Below, one piece after another: positions 1 to 7,761 of a stretch of DNA of 7,787 bases. The translations under genes and the position numbers were made by a program. How positions within the stretch are numbered: the stretch's first letter is position 1; each line of letters starts with the position of its first letter. The notes beneath the pieces were generated by a model. That model was given only the letters and a program-made list of their open reading frames with translations, ran no database searches and was not told the DNA's origin. Source of the stretch: an uncultured Cytophagaceae bacterium (lineage in GTDB: Bacteria; Bacteroidota; Bacteroidia; Cytophagales; Spirosomataceae); the NCBI GenBank assembly GCA_938008575.1, contig CALLKB010000032.1:1-7787 (forward strand), read 5' to 3'.

Positions 1-1463
1 GTATCCTGATTGAAATCAAAAATCGATTGGATTACATGAATCGCGTAGGATTGGGTTATTTGACTTTGAACCGTTTGACGTCTACTTTGTCGGGCGGCGA
101 ATTCCAACGCATCAAATTAGCAACTTCTTTAGGAAGCGCCTTGGTCGGCTCGATGTACATCCTGGATGAGCCGAGTATCGGTTTGCATCCGCGCGACACG
201 GAAAGACTCATTTCAGTATTAGAAATGCTCAAATCCATGGGCAACACGGTCATCGTCGTCGAACATGAAGAAGACATCATGCGTGCGGCAGATCAGATAA
301 TTGACATCGGTCCCGAGGCTGGTCGGCATGGAGGCAATCTAAGTTTTCAGGGAAATTTGGCCGAAGCGTTATTGGATACGACGACCGACAGCCACACCTT
401 GCGGTTTTTACAAGGCCAAGACACGATACAAGTTCCAAGTTTCCGTAGAAAGCCTTTGGCCCATATTGAAATCAAAGGAGCGAGTGAAAATAACTTAAAG
501 AACATCGACGTCAAGATTCCTTTGGGCATCATGACGGCGGTGACGGGCGTTTCCGGTTCAGGCAAATCGACCCTGATTCGTAAAATCTTATACCCGGCTT
601 TGTTAAGAAATTTACAATTAGGCACAGAGGAAACAGGACGATTCCGCGAATTAGGCGGCAGTACGAATAAAATTGCGAGCATTGAAATGGTGGACCAGCA
701 GCCCATCGGAAAATCTTCGCGTTCTAATCCGATTACCTACATCAAGGCTTATGACGCGATTCGTGCCTTGTTTTCAGAATTACCTTTGGCCAAAACCCGT
801 GGATACAAACCGGCTCATTTTTCATTTAATGTGGAAGGCGGTCGGTGCGAAACTTGCCAAGGCGAAGGAGAAATCACCATTGAGATGCAATTCATGGCTG
901 ATATTAAATTGACCTGCGAGTCATGTAACGGCCAACGATTTAAGCAAGAAATCTTGGACATCAAATTCCAAGACAAACACATCGCGGATATTTTGGACAT
1001 GACAGTAGAGGAAAGCATCCCCTATTTCCAAGAAAAAGCACCCAAGATTGCTGAGAAAATAGACCCGCTCTTTCAAGTGGGATTAGGCTATATCAAACTA
1101 GGTCAATCGTCAAATTCACTTTCGGGTGGAGAGGCCCAACGCGTTAAATTGGCCAGCTTTTTAGGCAAAGGAAATGGAAACAAAGGCAAAACGCTTTTTA
1201 TCTTTGATGAACCTACCACAGGATTGCACTTTCATGACATCAAAAAATTATTGAAAGCGATGAATGATTTGGTGGAGCAAGGCGACACCGTTATCATCAT
1301 CGAACATAATATGGAGGTCGTAAAATGTGCCGACCACATCATTGACCTAGGTCCAGAAGGCGGCGAAAATGGCGGAAATTTAAGTTTCGAAGGAACACCC
1401 GAGGCAATGTGTGCATTGAAAGACAATAACCCGACGGCACATTATTTAAAACAAAAAATGTAA
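1..1463 (+). CDS. uvrA: UvrA, excinuclease ABC subunit A (5'-truncated by window edge, C-terminal half)
   Basis: UvrA is the cytoplasmic damage-sensing ATPase of nucleotide excision repair; it dimerises and loads UvrB at lesions. The reading frame is open from base 3, so the gene enters from the left and the TTG at 27 is not its start. About 487 residues are visible, roughly the C-terminal half of a ~940-residue family. Seen in order: the first ABC signature LSGGE (87-101) and Walker B ILDEPS (from 159); the second Walker A GVSGSGKST (546-572); a zinc module C-X2-C-X19-C-X2-C (846-926) with the spacing of E. coli UvrA; the second signature LSGGEAQRVKLA (from 1119); Walker B IFDEPTTGLH (from 1200); and the switch His in IIIEHN. 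The layout fits canonical UvrA rather than another ABC protein. It ends TAA four bases before nuoN. No frameshift or missing key residue is seen in the visible part. Confidence 0.97.
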   Translation, partial: ILIEIKNRLDYMNRVGLGYLTLNRLTSTLSGGEFQRIKLATSLGSALVGSMYILDEPSIGLHPRDTERLISVLEMLKSMGNTVIVVEHEEDIMRAADQIIDIGPEAGRHGGNLSFQGNLAEALLDTTTDSHTLRFLQGQDTIQVPSFRRKPLAHIEIKGASENNLKNIDVKIPLGIMTAVTGVSGSGKSTLIRKILYPALLRNLQLGTEETGRFRELGGSTNKIASIEMVDQQPIGKSSRSNPITYIKAYDAIRALFSELPLAKTRGYKPAHFSFNVEGGRCETCQGEGEITIEMQFMADIKLTCESCNGQRFKQEILDIKFQDKHIADILDMTVEESIPYFQEKAPKIAEKIDPLFQVGLGYIKLGQSSNSLSGGEAQRVKLASFLGKGNGNKGKTLFIFDEPTTGLHFHDIKKLLKAMNDLVEQGDTVIIIEHNMEVVKCADHIIDLGPEGGENGGNLSFEGTPEAMCALKDNNPTAHYLKQKM

Positions 1464-1467
1464 TTCC

Positions 1468-2943
1468 ATGATTGCAGACGGACTTATGCAGGCATTACCC
1501 AACCAATTGCAAAGAATTTTGCAAGGGTATGAGCATATCCTACCCGAATTAGTGATTGCCGCTTGGATTCTAGTGAGCATCGTGGGCGATTTATTTTTGG
1601 TTGGGGGAAATGAAAAAAGCGCGCGTTCATGGCGCTATTTGATTGCACAAGGGGGACTTATTTTGGCATTATTACTTGCTTACCAACGGATGAAGCACGG
1701 AACAGAGGGCTTTGTTGCCTTTCGCATGTTGTGGGTGAATCCGGGCGCAAACGCCATTAATTGTTTGATTTTAGCGATCGGTTTCGTCATCATTAGTATC
1801 AACCAATACCAACAAAAACCCTTCTCATTTGAAGAAAAAATCGGATTCTTCTCGATTTTATTGGGTTCCCTGCTCACGAGTTTAAGCGTTCATTTCCTGA
1901 GTATTTTCTTAAGTATCGAATTGATGTCCTTGGGAACCTATTTGTTGGTTGGTTTGCGAAAAGACAAAGAAGGCGTCCGGGCTTCATTGCCTTATGTGTT
2001 GTTCGGCATGGGAACATCAGCCATGTTATTGTATGGACTTTCGCTGATTTATGGCCTAACGGGAACGATGTTGATTTTGGACTCAGCATTCAGCAGGGGC
2101 TTGGCTACGGCCGATCCCTATCTAGCCGGCATGGCCTTAGCAATGGTAGGAACTGGAATTTTATTTAAAATGTCATGGGTACCCTTTCATCCATGGAGTC
2201 CAGATGTCATGGAAAGTTTGCCTGCGGGCTGGATGAGTTGGATCTCCACAGCACCTAAAATCGCTGTGGCTTGGTTGGGCATTCGATTGGTACATTTTGT
2301 ACCCGTTTCCATGCAGGTTGTCATTGCCGTTTTAGCAATTTTGACACTGTTAGTTGGGAATTTAGGAGCATTAAGTCAAACAAATGCCAAACGTTTGGTT
2401 GCCTATTCCAGCATTGCACACGGCGGATTCTTGGCCATGGCCTGGTTGATGCCTGCTGAACAAGGTGTCGATAATTTATTGTTTTACAGTTTGGTTTATA
2501 GCGCGAGTACAATTTTAGTATTCTACATTTTAGATGAGCTAGAAACAACGCAATACCAAATCGATGACATGAGTAATTGGGCGGGCTTTGGACAAGCCTA
2601 TCCAGTACGTGCTTTGGCATTATTTTTAGGATTCATTGCTTTGATTGGTTTACCGCCAGCAGGAACCTTTCTAGCTAAGGTCAACTATTTCAGTCAATTA
2701 TGGGAAAAGTACCAAATGACACAAAGCAATCCTATCTTGGCCTTATTGCTTATCGCCATTTTAATGACGGCCGTATCCATCTATTATTACTTGCGCATAC
2801 CTTACTTCATGTACTTTAAAAAAGGGGAAGCAATTCATCCGGCAGACAGCTTCAAAAACAACTGGATTTATTTGTTATTGGGAGGTGGAATTATTGCGTG
2901 TATGCTATTTCCAACGCTTATTTACAGCATTTGGAAGGTCTAG
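1468..2943 (+). CDS. nuoN: NADH-quinone oxidoreductase subunit N (complex I membrane antiporter-like subunit)
   Basis: NuoN is one of three antiporter-like subunits in the membrane arm of complex I, coupling NADH:quinone electron transfer to proton pumping across the inner membrane. The 491 residues match the usual length (E. coli 485), with about 14 hydrophobic segments between residues 25 and 487. The functional charged residues are present: Glu151 in SIELMSLGTYLL (equivalent to E. coli Glu133), Lys234 in FKMSWVPFHPWSPDV (Lys217), Lys264 in TAPKIAV (Lys247) and Lys404 in FLAKVNYF (Lys395). The QTNAKRLVAYSSIAHGG motif (305-321) is also typical, and favours NuoN over Mrp antiporter subunits. 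The start at 1468 lies four bases after the uvrA stop; a second in-frame ATG at 1486 is possible, and no clear Shine-Dalgarno decides between them. No other nuo gene is in the window; nuoN is usually the last gene of a nuo operon, so its place behind uvrA is notable. It is probably translated from a uvrA-nuoN transcript. Confidence 0.96.
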   Translation: MIADGLMQALPNQLQRILQGYEHILPELVIAAWILVSIVGDLFLVGGNEKSARSWRYLIAQGGLILALLLAYQRMKHGTEGFVAFRMLWVNPGANAINCLILAIGFVIISINQYQQKPFSFEEKIGFFSILLGSLLTSLSVHFLSIFLSIELMSLGTYLLVGLRKDKEGVRASLPYVLFGMGTSAMLLYGLSLIYGLTGTMLILDSAFSRGLATADPYLAGMALAMVGTGILFKMSWVPFHPWSPDVMESLPAGWMSWISTAPKIAVAWLGIRLVHFVPVSMQVVIAVLAILTLLVGNLGALSQTNAKRLVAYSSIAHGGFLAMAWLMPAEQGVDNLLFYSLVYSASTILVFYILDELETTQYQIDDMSNWAGFGQAYPVRALALFLGFIALIGLPPAGTFLAKVNYFSQLWEKYQMTQSNPILALLLIAILMTAVSIYYYLRIPYFMYFKKGEAIHPADSFKNNWIYLLLGGGIIACMLFPTLIYSIWKV

Positions 2944-2965
2944 ATTAAAAAAACAAAAAATAACA

Positions 2966-2995
2966 TTTGTAGCTCATAATATTTAGCTAATTTTG
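2966..2995 (+). promoter_or_regulatory. Bacteroidota-type promoter for the purF-like gene
   Basis: TTTG at 2966-2969 and TAATTTTG at 2988-2995 are separated by 18 bases. This matches the known Bacteroidota sigma consensus (TTTG near -33, TAnnTTTG near -7) at every defined position. Transcription would begin near 3000-3003, giving a leader of about 25 bases before the ATG at 3027. That leader has no Shine-Dalgarno (the bases before ATG are C-rich), as is common in this phylum. The start site is inferred, not measured. Confidence 0.7.
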
Positions 2996-3014
2996 GGCTG
3001 ATTTTTAGCCAAAA
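2991..3014 (+). promoter_or_regulatory. Imperfect inverted repeat overlapping the -7 element and 5' leader
   Basis: TTTTGGGCT (2991-2999) can pair with AGCCAAAA (3007-3014) around the loop GATTTTT, giving eight base pairs with one bulged G (2997). It straddles the predicted transcription start of the purF-like gene. It could be an operator-like dyad or a weak nuoN-distal hairpin. No T-run follows it on the + strand, so it does not look like a standard intrinsic terminator. Its function is unknown and chance is possible in AT-rich DNA. Confidence 0.3.
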
Positions 3015-3026
3015 CCCACACCCCCA

Positions 3027-4943
3027 ATGTCTGAATCCATCAAACACGAATGCGGAATTGCACTGATCCGATTGCGAAAACCTTTTCAGCATTACTTGGA
3101 CAAGTACAATACGCCGATGTATGGCTTAAACAAGCTTTACCTCATGATGGAAAAGCAAGTAAACCGGGGACAAGATGGAGCAGGGGTCGCTAATATCAAG
3201 ATAAACGTCAAACCGGGAAGTCGCTATATCAGCCGCTACCGTTCCGTAGAACCTCAAGCTGTGGCAGACATCTTCGGAAAAATCAACAAGAAATTCAGAA
3301 AAGCACAAAAACTGGCGAAAGACACGAAGCGTGAAACGGGCATTGATGCCGTGCATGACGCGGCGTGGTGGCAAGACAATGTGGCTTTCACAGGAGAAGT
3401 ATTATTAGGCCATTTGCGTTATGGAACGCATGGTCAAAACGAAATCGAAAACTGCCATCCGATGCTACGCCAAAACAACTGGCGCAGTAGAAACTTGGTG
3501 ATGGCGGGTAATTTCAACATGACCAATGTGGACGATTTGTTCGACAAATTGGTTTCCTTAGGCCAGCATCCAAAAGAAAAGGTGGATACGGTAACCGTGA
3601 TGGAAAAAATTGGTCACTTCTTGGATGAAGAAAATCAACGCCAATTTGGAAAGTTTAAAGACCAATACGAAAATCCAGAATTATCGGATGTTTTAGCTGC
3701 CAACATAGACCTAAAGCGTGTTTTAGAGCGCTCTTGCAAAGATTTTGATGGCGGCTATGCCATGGTGGGAATGACCGGATACGGGGCTTCTTTTGTGGCG
3801 CGTGACCCAGCGGGAATTCGCCCAGCCTATTATTACATGGATGAAGAAGTCGTTGTGGTGGCTTCCGAAAAGCAAGCGATCAAAACTTCATTCAATTGTG
3901 CATACGATCAAATTCAAGAAATTACACCCGGCCATGCCTTGATTATTGCGATGGACGGATCTGTTCAAGAAGTTCCTTTTATCGACCGCATTGAGCAAAA
4001 ATCATGTTCGTTTGAACGTATTTATTTCTCGCGCGGATCTGATCCGGATATCTACCGTGAGCGTAAAAAATTAGGCCGATTATTGATCCCCCAAATTCTA
4101 AATGAGGTTCAACAGGACTTAAAACACACCGTTTTCTCATACATTCCAAACACCGCTGAAAGTGCATTTTTAGGCATGATTGATGGCTTAGAAGATCATT
4201 TAGCCAAAGAACGTAAGCAAGCGATCATGGAAGGGATTCTGTTTGAAGACCAACTGGAAGAATTGCTTACTTTCCGACCGCGTGTAGAGAAATTGATATC
4301 CAAGGATGTCAAAGTTCGTACGTTCATTGCGAGCGATGCGATGCGGGATGATATGGTTTCTCACGTGTATGATACGACTTACGAGGTAATCGAGAAGAAC
4401 GTAGATTCTGTCGTTTTAATTGACGATTCCATTGTGCGTGGCACGACCTTGGAAAAGAGTATTTTAAGTCTTTTGGATAAATTATCTCCGAAGAAAATCG
4501 TAATCGTTTCTTCTGCACCACAGATTCGTTACCCGGATTGCTATGGTATCGACATGTCCAAAATGAAGGAATTTGTTGCTTTCCGCGCCGCTTTGGCCTT
4601 ATTAAAGGAGCGCAATTTGGAGCATATCTTGGATGAAGTCAACTTGAAATGTTTGTTGGCCCTTGAAAACGGAACAGCATCTCAAGAAAACTTTGTGAAG
4701 GCGATATATGCGCCATTTACCGACCAAGAAATCTCGGATAAAATTGCGGAGATCGTAAAACCCAAAAATCTGAAAGCGGAACTATCGATTGTCTACCAAA
4801 CGGTAGCGAATCTAAATATCGCATGTCCGAACCACTTAGGGGATTGGTATTTTACGGGTAATTTCCCAACTCCAGGAGGAAATCAGGTTGTGAATAAATC
4901 ATTCGTGAATTTCATGAAAGGCATAGAGGTTCGAGCATATTAG
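3027..4943 (+). CDS. purF: Amidophosphoribosyltransferase family protein (long PurF-like form)
   Basis: PurF makes 5-phosphoribosylamine from PRPP and glutamine, the first committed step of purine synthesis, in the cytoplasm. The N-terminal Ntn-type glutaminase shows Cys9 after a short MSESIKHE propeptide, NRGQDGAG (46-53), GHLRYGTHG (128-136), Asn162 and Asp187. The C-terminal phosphoribosyltransferase has the PRPP-binding motif VVLIDDSIVRGTT (462-474) and RTFI (431-434). At 638 residues it is well above the 470-510 of classical PurF; the extra length lies near residues 60-122, 200-235 and 385-425. Compared with Fe-S type B. subtilis PurF, Cys327, Cys505 and Cys600 match three cluster ligands, but the fourth position appears to be His603 (CPNH). 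The oxyanion-hole Gly after Asn162 appears to be Phe163. The family is clear; whether this is the main PurF or a paralogue of a shorter enzyme elsewhere cannot be told here. It has its own promoter, and its TAG overlaps the stop of the convergent gene. Confidence 0.88.
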   Translation: MSESIKHECGIALIRLRKPFQHYLDKYNTPMYGLNKLYLMMEKQVNRGQDGAGVANIKINVKPGSRYISRYRSVEPQAVADIFGKINKKFRKAQKLAKDTKRETGIDAVHDAAWWQDNVAFTGEVLLGHLRYGTHGQNEIENCHPMLRQNNWRSRNLVMAGNFNMTNVDDLFDKLVSLGQHPKEKVDTVTVMEKIGHFLDEENQRQFGKFKDQYENPELSDVLAANIDLKRVLERSCKDFDGGYAMVGMTGYGASFVARDPAGIRPAYYYMDEEVVVVASEKQAIKTSFNCAYDQIQEITPGHALIIAMDGSVQEVPFIDRIEQKSCSFERIYFSRGSDPDIYRERKKLGRLLIPQILNEVQQDLKHTVFSYIPNTAESAFLGMIDGLEDHLAKERKQAIMEGILFEDQLEELLTFRPRVEKLISKDVKVRTFIASDAMRDDMVSHVYDTTYEVIEKNVDSVVLIDDSIVRGTTLEKSILSLLDKLSPKKIVIVSSAPQIRYPDCYGIDMSKMKEFVAFRAALALLKERNLEHILDEVNLKCLLALENGTASQENFVKAIYAPFTDQEISDKIAEIVKPKNLKAELSIVYQTVANLNIACPNHLGDWYFTGNFPTPGGNQVVNKSFVNFMKGIEVRAY

Positions 4944-7741
4944 TAAACCACTAATACGCCACCTCTTGCAGTTAAAGTTCCCCGTTCTGGATAATCCAAG
5001 GATTCGTATTGGAGTTGCCAAACGTAAGACTCTTGCGGCACGCGCGAACCATTCACTTTACCATCCCACGAAAATTCGGGTCCTTTGCTCGTAAAAAGTA
5101 ATTCACCCCAGCGATTGAAAATTTGCAAGCCTAAAATTCTCGCACGTTTGGTGCTTTTAGGCTGCGGGGTAAATAAATCATTTTTCCCATCCCCATTCGG
5201 TGTGAAGACATTGGGAGTTAATAAGATTGGTTCGCATTTGTCTGATACCGTAAAGGTGTGATTGATGCTGCAATTATCTAAATCGGTAATGCGGACCGTG
5301 TAATTCCCAGCTTCAGTCACACGAACTTTGTTTTGGGTGCTGAGTATCGTGCTACCAAATTTCCATTCAAATGTTAAACTGTCCACACGACCATTCAATT
5401 GCAAATTGTAGGGCTTTGGATCATCCATACAAATCGAATAGGCAGTTGTTGGGATAAAGTATGGATTCTCTAGAAAATTCACTTCCGTGTTCAATTTAAC
5501 AGAACACCCTGTGGCAGTATCCGACAACATCAAGCTTACCTTACCCCCGGGAGCTGGAACATTGATAGTTGGCGTCCGTGCACCCGTACTCCACAGATAT
5601 TGCAAATTGGAACTAGCTGGCAATTTAGTTGGTGTAATACTCGCACTCGTTTTACAAATTCGATTATATACCGGCGTCAATTTCGTAGGCTTTAACACGA
5701 CGATATCAAACTCTTGGGCATCCAAAGGAAAGTTCTTGATACAACTATTACTTATCGCTGCTGTAATGACATATTTCCCCGAAACAGGAAAATCAAAATT
5801 CAGCGTTGAGCCCGTGTAACTGTACAGTAATTTAGTTGAATCTAAAGGAACCATGAGACCAATTTTATTCGGGAATGGACTCAATACGGTTTGATATATT
5901 TTCCAATCGATTCGGTCATTATTCAAGGGGTCACATAACTTTTGATCAATCGTAAACTTAAACGATGTTCCTTCACAAATTGGCTTGGAAATACTTGGTG
6001 GGCTACTCGGGTCCTGCGGACTCGGTATGGAGGGAGGCAAACCTAGTCGGCTTGTCACCCCTGGCGTTGAAAATGTAACGGCATTCCGCACAAAACTTGC
6101 CTTCGTAATCGTCGTATCCGTGGAGCCTAATAATCCATTGGGATTTGTAATTTTCGCTAAGGTATTGCTACCATCAATGGCGACAAAAATAACGGTGTTG
6201 AATACAGGGTCAATCTGCAAAGCTCCAATCTGCTCCATGCTGGAATAGAGTTCCGCTTTTGATTTGGCTACTTTGGCTGAATCTTTAGAAGACAAGTCAA
6301 ATTGTAAAATTTTCGAAGATATGCTATTCCCATCCCCTTTCAAACTCACATACAGCACATCCTTATTAGGCGAATACTCTAAACCGTAAACAACCGGAGG
6401 ACTTGGACCTAAGTCGACACTCATTTTGTAAGTTGGCTTCCCAGTTTGTGGATCAAAATCATAGAGATCCACTTTATTCCGAGGAGGGCCCGGGACCGCG
6501 ACAGCCATCTTAGTCCAGTCAACTGAAATTTTAGTCGTGGATCCATTTCCCGTGGTACTCGTCATTTGCGTTCCACCTTGACTGTTTTGCGGAGCAGAAA
6601 TACCCACATTGGAAATTTTATAGGTCCTTGTATTACTTGAATTCATGTCCTGAACGACTAACCAGTAAAAACCTTGCCCTCCTTCTGATGCTAACAAACG
6701 TGAAGTTGCAGGCACTGGACTGACCAATTGATTAAGTACAGATATCCCACCTTTCCCTTTATTCAACTTCATATCCACGATACTGTAATAGAGCAGATTT
6801 TCTCCTTTGGAATTTTTAGACAAGGTAAAAACGTAGTATTCCGCTTGACAACCTTTACACGACGTTTTTGGAATAACGGTAACGCCTTGCGCGTTTGTCA
6901 GATCACCATTTAGCCTTTTGGTCGTATCTCCTACCGCATAGATTGGATTGTTATTCCGGTCAAAAATCTTTTGTCCATCGGTATAAAATATCAGACTATT
7001 AGTCGGGTCCGTCATTTTCGCAACTCCTTCAGGAACGACCAAACCACCCGTTGTATCTTTCGGATTATCTGCAGAACCATTAAATAAAACACCTGCGCCA
7101 TTTCCAAAATACCAAGCGTCAACATATTTATTGATGTTGGCATTCGGATCGCGATCGCCGCAGATTTTCACCTGCATTTTAGCTTCTACCGTACATCCTG
7201 AAGTAGGCTCTGTCACTTGTACGGAATAACAACCAGACGAATCCGCAGTGATTTGATCTGTCGTTTCTCCGTGAGGGAACCAGGCAACTTGCACAGGAAA
7301 ATTGGGTTTACTTACCTTTCCAAAAGCATTTAAAGGCACTTTTTGACCTTTACAAATCGTAATCGTAGAATCTTTTTCGTCTTTACCTAAGTAGATGAAG
7401 GGCAATTTACCAATCTGAACTACTTGTGTATATTTAGTTGTCGTGGCCCCAAATTGAATAGTCAACGTAACGGTCTTGGGACCAGCTTCACAATATTGAT
7501 GAATACCTGTTCGGTTTGTTGAAGTGTTTAAAGGGGATCCACTATCCCCAAAATCCCACGCATACTTGGCAGATTTAGGCAGATCTTCCGAAAATTCAAA
7601 GACAGTTGCCATGTCGCTGGAAGCCGAAGCACTACAATCAGCACATTGAGTCAAACAATTATTCCGATAAACGATGCGCTGCCCCCAAGTGAAAAAATTC
7701 ACCCCGATCAAAAAACAAAAAATGAACATGTACCGAAGCAT
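4940..7741 (-). CDS. Secreted PKD / beta-propeller-like / Ig-like protein with gliding-motility C-terminal (CHU_C, type IX secretion) domain
   Basis: A 933-residue exported protein whose specific role is not recognised. Residues 1-21 form a signal peptide (hydrophobic FIFCFLIGVNFF, probable cleavage after WGQ). Residues 45-110 are a PKD domain with the hallmark YAWDFGDSG. Residues 113-194 look Ig-like. Residues 206-570 begin with WYFGNGAGVLFNG and contain repeated strand blocks such as LIFYTDG, YYVFTLS, FYWLVVQD and GLEYSPNKDVLYVSL, resembling the propeller-like region of many Bacteroidota gliding-associated proteins. A Pro/Ser linker (569-586) leads to about three Ig-like modules (586-835). 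Residues 836-933 are the CHU_C / TIGR04131-type domain, with TPNVFTPNGDGKNDLF, IFNRWGELLF, WDGKVNG and a terminal GGVLVVY; this family is a type B signal for the type IX secretion system, so cell-surface or extracellular delivery is expected. Cysteines are frequent, notably residues 29-36 and CKGC at 295-298, which suggests disulfides. ATG at 7741 places the signal peptide properly; ATG at 7729 is an alternative. No secretion partner gene is adjacent. Confidence 0.9.
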   Translation of the reverse strand: MLRYMFIFCFLIGVNFFTWGQRIVYRNNCLTQCADCSASASSDMATVFEFSEDLPKSAKYAWDFGDSGSPLNTSTNRTGIHQYCEAGPKTVTLTIQFGATTTKYTQVVQIGKLPFIYLGKDEKDSTITICKGQKVPLNAFGKVSKPNFPVQVAWFPHGETTDQITADSSGCYSVQVTEPTSGCTVEAKMQVKICGDRDPNANINKYVDAWYFGNGAGVLFNGSADNPKDTTGGLVVPEGVAKMTDPTNSLIFYTDGQKIFDRNNNPIYAVGDTTKRLNGDLTNAQGVTVIPKTSCKGCQAEYYVFTLSKNSKGENLLYYSIVDMKLNKGKGGISVLNQLVSPVPATSRLLASEGGQGFYWLVVQDMNSSNTRTYKISNVGISAPQNSQGGTQMTSTTGNGSTTKISVDWTKMAVAVPGPPRNKVDLYDFDPQTGKPTYKMSVDLGPSPPVVYGLEYSPNKDVLYVSLKGDGNSISSKILQFDLSSKDSAKVAKSKAELYSSMEQIGALQIDPVFNTVIFVAIDGSNTLAKITNPNGLLGSTDTTITKASFVRNAVTFSTPGVTSRLGLPPSIPSPQDPSSPPSISKPICEGTSFKFTIDQKLCDPLNNDRIDWKIYQTVLSPFPNKIGLMVPLDSTKLLYSYTGSTLNFDFPVSGKYVITAAISNSCIKNFPLDAQEFDIVVLKPTKLTPVYNRICKTSASITPTKLPASSNLQYLWSTGARTPTINVPAPGGKVSLMLSDTATGCSVKLNTEVNFLENPYFIPTTAYSICMDDPKPYNLQLNGRVDSLTFEWKFGSTILSTQNKVRVTEAGNYTVRITDLDNCSINHTFTVSDKCEPILLTPNVFTPNGDGKNDLFTPQPKSTKRARILGLQIFNRWGELLFTSKGPEFSWDGKVNGSRVPQESYVWQLQYESLDYPERGTLTARGGVLVVY

Positions 7742-7761
7742 GGATTTTGGGTCAGGTTGTA

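Noticed and set aside
27..29. TTG at 27 as the start of a short ABC protein
   Set aside because: The frame is open to the window edge, and the residues before it (EIKNRLDY) match the UvrA sequence ahead of the first signature, so this is an internal codon.
1381..1388. TAAGTTTC as a -7 element for a separate nuoN promoter inside uvrA
   Set aside because: It misses the final G of TAnnTTTG and has no TTTG or TTG at the right distance upstream.
1468..2943. Mrp/hydrogenase-type antiporter subunit instead of NuoN
   Set aside because: The length, the QTNAKRLVAYSSIAHGG motif and the full Glu/Lys set fit NuoN, and no mrp or hydrogenase genes are nearby.
2944..2963. A-rich stretch after nuoN as a terminator or repeat
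   Set aside because: It has no stem before it and no repeat unit; it is ordinary AT-rich spacer, possibly an UP-like region for the next promoter.
2991..3014. Intrinsic terminator for nuoN
   Set aside because: The stem is weak and bulged, and is followed by A and C bases rather than a T-run; it also overlaps a strong promoter match.
5487..5819. Plus-strand open frame of 110 codons inside the secreted-protein gene
   Set aside because: It lies antisense to a well-supported domain-rich gene, resembles no known family and has no promoter; similar shadows occur antisense to purF, nuoN and uvrA.
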